Source of the DNA: CAZYVA01 sp964650695
Lineage (GTDB): Bacteria; Bacillota; Clostridia; Lachnospirales; Lachnospiraceae
Direction of reading: 5' to 3'
NCBI GenBank assembly: GCA_964650695.1
Contig: CAZYVA010000052.1
Coordinates: 1-14,553, forward strand
DNA: 14,553 nt
The notes under the pieces are model-generated. The model made no database searches and was not told the origin of the DNA. It was given only the letters and a program-made list of their open reading frames with translations. Numbering within the stretch: position 1 is the stretch's first letter; each line of letters opens with the position of its first letter. The position numbers and the translations under genes are program-made. Below, one piece after another: positions 1-5,435 of this stretch.

Positions 1-32
1 ATCTCCATTTTCTCCAGCATACACTCTGCCAT
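1..32 (-). CDS. 5' end of a minus-strand gene (partial, unidentified)
   Basis: On the minus strand an ATG at 32 is preceded, six bases upstream, by a full AGGAGGG ribosome site (plus-strand 39-45). It opens a frame MAECMLEKME that leaves the window. A promoter with a perfect -10 lies a suitable distance upstream (105-133), so this is probably a real gene start. Only ten residues are visible, so no family can be named. The orientation is divergent from the methyltransferase at 350. Confidence 0.5.
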   Translation of the reverse strand, partial: MAECMLEKME

Positions 33-104
33 AAAAGACCCTCCTATCCCATGATTGTTTTGCCAAGGTTGCAATGAATCATAACCCATCAGGATTCTGG
101 CACT

Positions 105-133
105 ATTATATCCAACTACTCTGAAATACGCAA
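105..133 (-). promoter_or_regulatory. Sigma-A promoter for the partial minus-strand gene
   Basis: Read on the minus strand, TTGCGT (plus 128-133) and a perfect TATAAT (plus 105-110) are separated by 17 bases. The -10 is consensus and the -35 keeps the TTG core. The predicted start of transcription is near plus-strand 98, giving a leader of about 65 bases to the ATG at 32. Confidence 0.55.
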
Positions 134-196
134 ATCAAAACTTTCAACCTTGTTTATCGACTATTCCTATAAAACTCCAAAAAACCTTTGCCGTCC

Positions 197-226
197 TTGA
201 CGAAACATCTTCTTCCATAGTAAGAT
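197..226 (+). promoter_or_regulatory. Candidate promoter for the methyltransferase-lipoprotein pair
   Basis: TTGACG at 197-202 (5 of 6 to the -35 consensus) is followed after 18 bases by TAAGAT at 221-226 (4 of 6 to the -10). It is the best match upstream of the gene at 350 and would start transcription near 233. This is a moderate call because the -10 is weak. Confidence 0.4.
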
Positions 227-349
227 AAAGAATATTATGGTGATACTAGGGTCAAATAGACAAAACTCCGGTGTCAGCTTGTCTGCTGTCTGCCATGCTG
301 CGGCAGCTCAGGATGACGTGCGGCTTGTAGAGGCAATGGGAGGGAACAT

Positions 350-1210
350 ATGTGGATCGCAGACCAATGGACGGATTATGAGGTCATCGACTGCAGCAGT
401 GGCGAAAAGCTGGAGCGCTGGGGCGATTACCTTCTGGTGCGACCGGATCCGCAAGTGATCTGGGACACCCCGAAAACACACGGCGGCTGGAAGAAAAAAA
501 ACGGGCATTACCACCGCAGCAGTAAGGGCGGCGGTGAATGGGAGTTTTTTTCCCTCCCGGATCAATGGCAAATACACTATAAAGACCTTACGTTTCACTT
601 GAAGCCGTTTAGCTTCAAACATACCGGGCTTTTTCCGGAGCAGGCCGTCAACTGGGAATGGCTTTCTGAAAAAATCAGACAGGCGGGACGCCCGGTGAAG
701 ATACTGAATTTATTCGCCTACACCGGGGGCGCAACCCTCGCCGCAGCTGCGGCGGGCGCAAGCGTCACCCATGTGGACGCTTCCAAAGGTATGGTGAACT
801 GGGCAAAGGAAAACGCCGCTTCTTCCGGCTTGTCGGACAAGCCCATCCGATGGCTGGTCGATGATTGCGTGAAATTTGCCGGGCGGGAGATCCGCAGGGG
901 GAACCACTACGACGCCATCATCATGGATCCTCCCTCCTATGGCAGAGGCCCGAAGGGGGAAGTCTGGAAGATGGAGGATGGCATCCATCCCCTGATCAGG
1001 CTCTGTACCCAGCTTTTATCAGATCAGCCGCTTTTTTTCCTTGTCAATTCCTATACGGCCAAGCTTGCCCCCTCGGTTTTGGCTTACATGCTGGGTGCAG
1101 AACTGAAAAACCGGGGCGGTATTGTGGACGCACAGGAGATCGGGCTTCCTGTGGCACAGACCGGCCTTATGCTCCCTTGTGGAGCGTCCGGCAGGTGGGA
1201 AAGCCAGTAA
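350..1210 (+). CDS. Class I SAM-dependent methyltransferase, RlmI/RlmK-like
   Basis: 286-residue cytoplasmic enzyme that should transfer a methyl group from S-adenosylmethionine, probably to RNA. Motif I is NLFAYTGG at residues 120-127, followed by the acidic residue of motif II (D143, in THVDAS), which should hold the ribose. The catalytic-type motif DPPSYG is at 193-198. This arrangement is typical of the PF10672 group that contains the 23S rRNA cytosine-C5/guanine methyltransferases RlmI and the C-terminal half of RlmKL. It has no obvious N-terminal PUA domain, so it is a shortened relative and its exact target is not fixed. The ATG at 350 follows GGGAGGG (338-344) by five bases, and an in-frame TGA at 314 rules out a longer form. 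The lipoprotein gene starts 11 bases after its stop and is probably co-transcribed. Confidence 0.85.
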   Translation: MWIADQWTDYEVIDCSSGEKLERWGDYLLVRPDPQVIWDTPKTHGGWKKKNGHYHRSSKGGGEWEFFSLPDQWQIHYKDLTFHLKPFSFKHTGLFPEQAVNWEWLSEKIRQAGRPVKILNLFAYTGGATLAAAAAGASVTHVDASKGMVNWAKENAASSGLSDKPIRWLVDDCVKFAGREIRRGNHYDAIIMDPPSYGRGPKGEVWKMEDGIHPLIRLCTQLLSDQPLFFLVNSYTAKLAPSVLAYMLGAELKNRGGIVDAQEIGLPVAQTGLMLPCGASGRWESQ

Positions 1211-1221
1211 GGAGAATACGA

Positions 1222-2001
1222 ATGAAGAAAAAAATATTCCCACTGTTTTTCTGCATCCTGCTTTTCCTGGATGCATGCACATCAAAGGCGATTCCTGCGA
1301 ATACCGGACAGACAGAAGACGACGCCAATCTATCCGCTTCCACGCAGACAGATGAAGAACCCGGCGATGACCTGGTTGACGCTTCCATTACAAATCCTGT
1401 CGCTGCCGGGCAGTGGCTCGAATCTTGCCGCTATTCCAGTGTAGATGATGACTACCATACGATTTATTTCCGGGTTTCCAATATCCTCCGGAACGAAACC
1501 CTCGTCCGCTCTGTACTGGACGCATATACCGACGTGCATGAAGATATTGTCTTTCCTGTCCTGGAAGATGATGACCTTCAATATATCCTTATGGAATATG
1601 AAGTCTATTTCCCGGATACTTTTCCGGAAACAGACACCGGCATTCCCGACGCCGATTTGATCTTCAACATCGTTGCCCCGGCAGACACCTCAAACGATGC
1701 TGCAAGCGCCCTCTCTGGTACGGACCAGACAGATGCTTCTGGCGAAGGACAGCAGGATGCCTCCGTGGATGATTCCGAAAAATGGGAACTCATGGAGACC
1801 GATAATCGGGATTACCAGCTTCTTACTAACGTTTACGACCTCACAGACAAACCAGAGTCCGGAAGCCTATATGCCGGAGACACCTGGAAAAATGGGAAAG
1901 CTGTATTTGTGCTGGACCGCACTGCGAAAGATTTCCTGATCCGGTACTGTTATTATCTCAATGAAGATCCTGTGGCATGTTACATCAGTGTGTCCCAGTA
2001 G
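1222..2001 (+). CDS. Lipoprotein of unknown function, secreted and membrane-anchored
   Basis: 259 residues. The N-terminus has a short basic stretch (KKK, 2-4), a hydrophobic core (residues 5-16) and a lipobox LDAC with the modifiable cysteine at 19, so it should be cleaved by signal peptidase II and tethered to the outer face of the membrane. An acidic, Thr/Ser-rich linker (about 24-50) follows. Next is a beta-rich region (about 56-152) and a second acidic Ser/Asp linker (about 153-178). The C-terminal segment around 200-258, with GDTWKNGKAVFVL, recalls DUF4352/DUF5067-type extracellular beta-sandwich domains; this is a resemblance, not an identification. The ATG at 1222 has AGGAG at 1210-1214. 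The same frame stays open back to 865, but that part lies inside the methyltransferase and would remove the signal peptide, so I reject it. Confidence 0.8.
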   Translation: MKKKIFPLFFCILLFLDACTSKAIPANTGQTEDDANLSASTQTDEEPGDDLVDASITNPVAAGQWLESCRYSSVDDDYHTIYFRVSNILRNETLVRSVLDAYTDVHEDIVFPVLEDDDLQYILMEYEVYFPDTFPETDTGIPDADLIFNIVAPADTSNDAASALSGTDQTDASGEGQQDASVDDSEKWELMETDNRDYQLLTNVYDLTDKPESGSLYAGDTWKNGKAVFVLDRTAKDFLIRYCYYLNEDPVACYISVSQ

Positions 2002-2101
2002 ACAGGAAGATTTCAACGGCTTGTTTTGTCTAATGTCTCCATCCATGTCTTAAACTAGTCACCAAAAGTCAAATCCTTGTTTGTGCGATAGCAAAAAAAC
2101 C

Positions 2102-2130
2102 TTGACAGTTTTTTAGAAGTGAAATATAAT
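2102..2130 (+). promoter_or_regulatory. Consensus sigma-A promoter of the tRNA-Arg gene
   Basis: Perfect TTGACA (2102-2107), a 17-base spacer and perfect TATAAT (2125-2130). A run of seven A's at 2093-2099 just upstream could act as an UP element. Transcription should start near 2137, about 21 bases before the mature tRNA 5' end. This strength suits a stable RNA gene. Confidence 0.9.
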
Positions 2131-2157
2131 GATGGTTGTCACAGAGGGCAGATGTAT

Positions 2158-2231
2158 GTGGGCGTAGCTCAGTTGGATAGAGCGTCTGGCTACGGACCAG
2201 AAGGCCGGGGGTTCGAATCCTCTCGCCCACG
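2158..2231 (+). tRNA. tRNA-Arg (anticodon ACG)
   Basis: 74-base cloverleaf. The acceptor arms GTGGGCG and CGCCCAC pair fully. The D arm is GCTC/GAGC. The anticodon stem TCTGG/CCAGA encloses the loop CTACGGA with anticodon ACG, which is normally modified to ICG to read CGU, CGC and CGA. The T arm is GGGGG/CCTCT with loop TTCGAAT and includes two G-U pairs. The discriminator base is G, and the 3' CCA is not encoded and must be added by the CCA-adding enzyme. It sits between its own promoter and terminator and so is probably a monocistronic unit. Confidence 0.96.
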
Positions 2232-2237
2232 TTCAGG

Positions 2238-2268
2238 AGCATTCCGGATATCCGGGGTGCTTTTTGTT
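2238..2268 (+). terminator. Intrinsic terminator of the tRNA-Arg unit
   Basis: A palindromic stem, AGCATTCCGGAT pairing with ATCCGGGGTGCT (2238-2261, two G-T wobbles), is followed by TTTTTGTTT. It begins seven bases after the tRNA discriminator base. It should separate the tRNA from glpK, although some read-through into glpK is possible because no clear promoter lies between them. Confidence 0.85.
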
Positions 2269-2307
2269 TATGAAGGGTGAAACGTACATGACAGATGGGA
2301 GGGAGAT

Positions 2308-3804
2308 GTGGTGTCGGGCTATGTGATGGCGCTAGACGCAGGGACTACCAGCAACCGATGTATCTTATTTAATAAAAAGGGGCATATTTGCAGCGTTGCG
2401 CAGAAGGAATTTACCCAGTATTTTCCAAAACCTGGATGGGTGGAGCATGACGCGGATGAAATCTGGTCTTCCCAGATTGGGGTAGCCGTAGAGGCGATGA
2501 ATAAGATTGGGGTGGATTACAGGGATATTGCTGCAATCGGCATTGCGAACCAGAGGGAAACAACGGTTGTCTGGGATAAAAAAACAGGGGAGCCGGTATA
2601 TCGCGCGATTGTCTGGCAGTGCCGTAGGACGGCCGAATACTGTGATTTCCTAAAGAAACAGGGATATACGGAATTATTCCGTGAGAAAACAGGTCTGATT
2701 ATTGACGCCTATTTTGCGGGCACAAAGATCAAGTGGATCCTGGACCATGTAGAGGGAGCCAGGGAACGTGCAGAAAAAGGGGAGCTTCTATTTGGCACGG
2801 TGGAGACATGGCTCATTTGGAAGCTAACAAAAGGAAGGGTCCATGTAACGGATTATTCCAATGCGTCCAGGACCTTGCTGTTTAATATCCATACGCTGGA
2901 GTGGGATAGAGAAATATTAGATATTTTAAGTATCCCGGAAGCGATGCTCCCCAACCCGGTGCCGTCCAGCACCGTGTACGGGGAGACAGATCCGGTATTT
3001 TTCGGCGGGGCGATACCGATTGCCGGGGCAGCAGGGGATCAGCAGGCGGCTTTGTTTGGGCAGGCTTGCTTTGATGCGGGAGACGTGAAGAACACTTATG
3101 GAACGGGATGTTTTATGCTGATGAATACCGGGGAGGCGCCGGTATTTTCCAGGCATGGCCTGTTGACAACCATTGCATGGGGGTTGGGCGGAAAAGTCCA
3201 TTATGCGCTGGAAGGTTCTGTATTTGTGGCAGGGGCGGCCATCCAGTGGCTGAGGGACGAGATGCGGCTGATTGATTCTGCGGCGGATTCGGAATATATG
3301 GCAAAGAAAGTCCAGGATACCAATGGATGCTATGTAGTCCCTGCCTTTACTGGGCTTGGCGCGCCGCATTGGGATCCATATGCACGGGGGACGGTGGTCG
3401 GCCTGACCAGAGGAGTCAATAAATACCACCTTATCCGTGCCGTCCTGGAATCACTGGCATACCAGACCAATGACGTGTTGGAAGCTATGGAAGCGGATGC
3501 GGGAAGGAAATTGACTTCTTTGAAAGCAGACGGCGGAGCCAGCGCGAATGATTTTCTTATGCAGACACAGGCGGATATGATTTACGCACCCGTGGAACGG
3601 CCGCAGTGTATTGAAACAACGGCGATGGGGGCGGCTTATCTGGCAGGCCTTGCAGCCGGGTATTGGGAAAACCAGGAGGAGGTTGTGCAGAACTGGAAGA
3701 TGGAGCGTATTTTCCGGCCGGAAATCAGTGAACGGGAACGGGCGGAGAAGCTGAAAGGATGGAACAGGGCGGTGCGTTGTGCGTGCGGCTGGGCGAAAGA
3801 ATAA
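2308..3804 (+). CDS. glpK: Glycerol kinase (FGGY family)
   Basis: 498 residues, the usual length for GlpK, which phosphorylates glycerol to sn-glycerol 3-phosphate with ATP in the cytoplasm. The nucleotide-binding opening is ALDAGTTSNR (8-17). Residues matching the glycerol-binding set of characterised enzymes are R83/E84 (NQRETTVVW), W103, Y135 (DAYFAGTK) and D244 (GDQQAALFG). The second FGGY domain includes NTYGTGCF and GAAYLAGL. The His phosphorylated by the PTS in many Bacillota GlpK proteins appears to be V230 here. The start is GTG: the ribosome site GGGAGGGAG (2297-2305) serves GTG at 2308 or GTG at 2311 equally well, while ATG at 2326 would cut off the first beta strand. No glpF, glpD or glpP neighbour is present, so it stands alone. 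No clear own promoter was seen in the 40 bases after the tRNA terminator. Confidence 0.95.
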   Translation: MVSGYVMALDAGTTSNRCILFNKKGHICSVAQKEFTQYFPKPGWVEHDADEIWSSQIGVAVEAMNKIGVDYRDIAAIGIANQRETTVVWDKKTGEPVYRAIVWQCRRTAEYCDFLKKQGYTELFREKTGLIIDAYFAGTKIKWILDHVEGARERAEKGELLFGTVETWLIWKLTKGRVHVTDYSNASRTLLFNIHTLEWDREILDILSIPEAMLPNPVPSSTVYGETDPVFFGGAIPIAGAAGDQQAALFGQACFDAGDVKNTYGTGCFMLMNTGEAPVFSRHGLLTTIAWGLGGKVHYALEGSVFVAGAAIQWLRDEMRLIDSAADSEYMAKKVQDTNGCYVVPAFTGLGAPHWDPYARGTVVGLTRGVNKYHLIRAVLESLAYQTNDVLEAMEADAGRKLTSLKADGGASANDFLMQTQADMIYAPVERPQCIETTAMGAAYLAGLAAGYWENQEEVVQNWKMERIFRPEISERERAEKLKGWNRAVRCACGWAKE

Positions 3805-4046
3805 GTTCTCCGCCAGCGGCGCCTGTTCCATTCCCATGCAGCCTGGGATATGCTATTTTGCGAATAGCCCAGCACATCTTCCATGTTATTGAAATAGGGC
3901 TGTAGCAATCCCATTGGCTTTCGCGTGCCCGGTGCGGGCGCAGTATTTAATGGGTGAAAATCCTGTCTGAATACCTCGGAAAGACTTCTGGACAGCAGCA
4001 AAAAGTACCTCGAAGGGAAACGGAAGCTTTGGTCTTTTGCCGATGG
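3805..4046. other. Structured non-coding interval after glpK; possible RNA or its remnant
   Basis: No frame on either strand gives a convincing protein; the longest minus-strand frame (3636-4106) mostly overlies glpK. The stretch is unusually rich in self-complementarity. CTGG/CCAG plus GCTATT/AATAGC (3843-3872) form a hairpin with a GATAT bulge. CCCATT (3910-3915) pairs with AATGGG (3949-3954) around a GC-rich inner hairpin (3923-3941). CTGTCT (3963-3968) pairs with GGACAG (3990-3995). CGGAAAGAC (3977-3985) can pair with GTCTTT..CCG (4032-4042). TTCC..TCCC near 3826-3835 can pair with GGGA..GGAA near 4015-4024. TACCTCG occurs twice (3972, 4007). I could not match it to 6S RNA, tmRNA, RNase P RNA, SRP RNA, a T-box or a known riboswitch. 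The strand is not established. Confidence 0.35.
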
Positions 4047-4075
4047 TGGACATAGGGAGCCACCTATGTTATAAT
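4047..4075 (+). promoter_or_regulatory. Sigma-A promoter of the amidohydrolase gene
   Basis: TGGACA (4047-4052, one mismatch to TTGACA), a 17-base spacer and perfect TATAAT (4070-4075). Predicted transcription start is near 4082, giving a leader of about 75 bases before the ATG at 4158. The spacer is filled by an inverted repeat, described separately. Confidence 0.75.
4050..4069. promoter_or_regulatory. Inverted repeat within the promoter spacer; candidate operator
   Basis: ACATAGG (4050-4056) and CCTATGT (4063-4069) form a perfect 7-base dyad with a six-base centre, GAGCCA. It overlaps the end of the -35 and reaches the -10, where a bound dimeric regulator would block or remodel RNA polymerase. 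The alternative is a weak terminator hairpin for the upstream transcript; the bases after it (TATAATG) are a poor T-run. No regulator gene is next to it. Confidence 0.45.
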
Positions 4076-4157
4076 GTGAAACGTTGTATGAAAGCCATAG
4101 GAACATCAGAATATTCGCGAAAACAAGGGCACTTGCAAAAAAGGGGGATGCAAAACC

Positions 4158-5396
4158 ATGGTCATATGCGCAAAATATTTAATGACAGGTGATGGAAAGA
4201 CCATATTGGAGGATCAGGCGGTCGCGACTGGTGAGGACGGGAAAATCAAACAGATCGGGACCAAAGAGGGGCTTACCAAAGACTTCCCTGGGGAAGAAGT
4301 GAAGGATTACGGGGATGCGACGATCCTTCCGGGGCTGTGCGATATGCATGTACACCTGGGCTATTGGTATTCCCAGCCGGATCGCTTCAATTATGGCCCG
4401 CAGTTGATCATGCTTTACGCCTTGCAGCATGCGCAGGCGGCTTTTGAGAGAGGCATCACATCTGTCCGGGATATGTCTTCCGCGCATGGTGTCTGCAAGA
4501 ACCTGAAGCTGGCGGCAGAGAAGGGGTTTGTTGTTATCCCGAGGATCACACATACCGATACCGGCATCTGCATGACCGGTGGGCATGCGTGGGAAGAGGT
4601 GGAACAGGTGGACGGCCCATGGGAAGTGCGCAAGGAAATCCGTAAGCAGGTCCGTGACGGTGCGGAGTGGGTGAAAGTGCTGACGACCCACAGGGCGCAC
4701 ATCCCGGAACTGACGCAGGAAGAACTGGACGCGGCGGTGGATGAGTGCCACAGAAGAGGCATCAAGTGCGGCGTCCATGCCGGGACCAATCCCGGCATCC
4801 AGATGTGTATTGATGCTGGGTTCGATACAATTGAACATGCGACTTTCATGACGCTTGACCATGCAAAACAGATGGCGGAAAAAGGAATTGCCTGGACACC
4901 GACAATCATGGCGTATACGTTGCTTTATGATCTGTGTAAGGAAAATATTGAAAAAAACGCCGGCCGGCCGGTCAATGACCCGGTCATGCAGAAAGAGATG
5001 AAGGATTACCAGTATTTTGAGCCGGCTTACAAAGCTTACAGGGATCATTTCAAGGAGTTTTACGACACAGGCGTGACGGTGATCGCCGGGACGGATATGG
5101 TGATGTACCAGTCCCCGCTCCTGCCTCTTCCGAGGGAACTCCAGTACATGGTAGAGTACGGCATTACCCCGGTGCAGGCAATCCAGACGGCGACCAGCAA
5201 CCCGGCGAAGGTACTGGGCGTGGAAAATGAGCGCGGGCTGGTAAAAGAAGGGCTGGACGCGGATCTTTTGGTTGTAGGCGGGGATTTGGGCAAGGATATT
5301 ACCAGGCTGAATGATGTTCGATTGGTTACTTTGGGAGGAAAACGCGTATTTGAAGATGGGATCCGGTATGTCGGGACGAATGGGATGTTTATGTAA
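4158..5396 (+). CDS. Metal-dependent amidohydrolase (imidazolonepropionase/prolidase-like)
   Basis: 412-residue soluble enzyme of the amidohydrolase superfamily (PF01979 fold). Metal-site residues are in the expected order: HxH at H64/H66 (DMHVHL), K173 (WVKVLTTH, a likely carboxylated bridging lysine), H207 (GVHAGT), H227 (DTIEHATF) and catalytic D313 (AGTDM). This set indicates a binuclear zinc-type site. The glycine/histidine motif MTGGHAW (139-145) and TSVRDMSSAHG (101-111) are usual in the branch containing Xaa-Pro and Xaa-Lys/Arg dipeptidases and imidazolonepropionase-like proteins. The substrate cannot be read from sequence; hydrolysis of an N-acyl or dipeptide-like amide is the safest guess. 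It has no signal peptide and so is cytoplasmic. The ATG at 4158 follows AGGGGG (4142-4147). It has its own promoter and possible operator. No strong terminator lies in the 39 bases before uvrB, so read-through into uvrB is possible. Confidence 0.85.
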   Translation: MVICAKYLMTGDGKTILEDQAVATGEDGKIKQIGTKEGLTKDFPGEEVKDYGDATILPGLCDMHVHLGYWYSQPDRFNYGPQLIMLYALQHAQAAFERGITSVRDMSSAHGVCKNLKLAAEKGFVVIPRITHTDTGICMTGGHAWEEVEQVDGPWEVRKEIRKQVRDGAEWVKVLTTHRAHIPELTQEELDAAVDECHRRGIKCGVHAGTNPGIQMCIDAGFDTIEHATFMTLDHAKQMAEKGIAWTPTIMAYTLLYDLCKENIEKNAGRPVNDPVMQKEMKDYQYFEPAYKAYRDHFKEFYDTGVTVIAGTDMVMYQSPLLPLPRELQYMVEYGITPVQAIQTATSNPAKVLGVENERGLVKEGLDADLLVVGGDLGKDITRLNDVRLVTLGGKRVFEDGIRYVGTNGMFM

Positions 5397-5435
5397 CCTG
5401 TTTTCGGGTGTCCGGCCACAAATGGAGGTGGATGG

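Larger units (their letters stand above)
33..349. other. Divergent intergenic region with two outward-facing promoters
   Basis: No convincing gene lies in these 317 bases. The left part is AT-rich and C-rich on the plus strand, and holds the leader and promoter of the minus-strand gene. The middle (197-226) holds a candidate promoter for the plus-strand methyltransferase. The stretch 237-349 would be a leader of roughly 115 bases, with a weak CTGCC/GGCAG hairpin near 288-306 and the ribosome site GGGAGGG at 338-344. A 73-codon frame starting at 237 runs through the methyltransferase start in another phase and has no ribosome site; I treat it as chance. Confidence 0.6.

Noticed and set aside
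237..458. 73-codon plus-strand frame in the intergenic region
   Set aside because: It has no ribosome site and overlaps the start of the well-supported methyltransferase in another phase. Composition does not suggest a protein.
865..1221. Upstream extension of the lipoprotein frame
   Set aside because: It lies wholly inside the methyltransferase gene. The ATG at 1222 has a proper ribosome site and begins a canonical lipoprotein signal peptide.
2158..2268. tRNA-Arg as an integration site for a mobile element
   Set aside because: No repeat of the tRNA 3' end, integrase or phage gene is visible. The tRNA is followed directly by a terminator and a core metabolic gene.
3945..3970. GGGTGAAAATCC resembling the GGTGAAAATCC element of cobalamin riboswitches, or the GGGTGAAAGTCCC of group II introns
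   Set aside because: The other cobalamin core elements (AGGGAA, GCCACTG) are absent, and no intron domain V or reverse transcriptase is present. It also lies upstream of a separate promoter.
3636..4106. 156-codon minus-strand frame across the glpK end and the following interval
   Set aside because: Half of it is antisense to glpK and no ribosome site was seen. The residue pattern is low-quality (many Arg, Ser and Pro), as expected of a shadow frame.
5397..5435. Possible SOS (LexA) box upstream of uvrB
   Set aside because: No GAAC-N4-GTTC or similar dyad was found in this short gap, so SOS control is not supported from the sequence seen.
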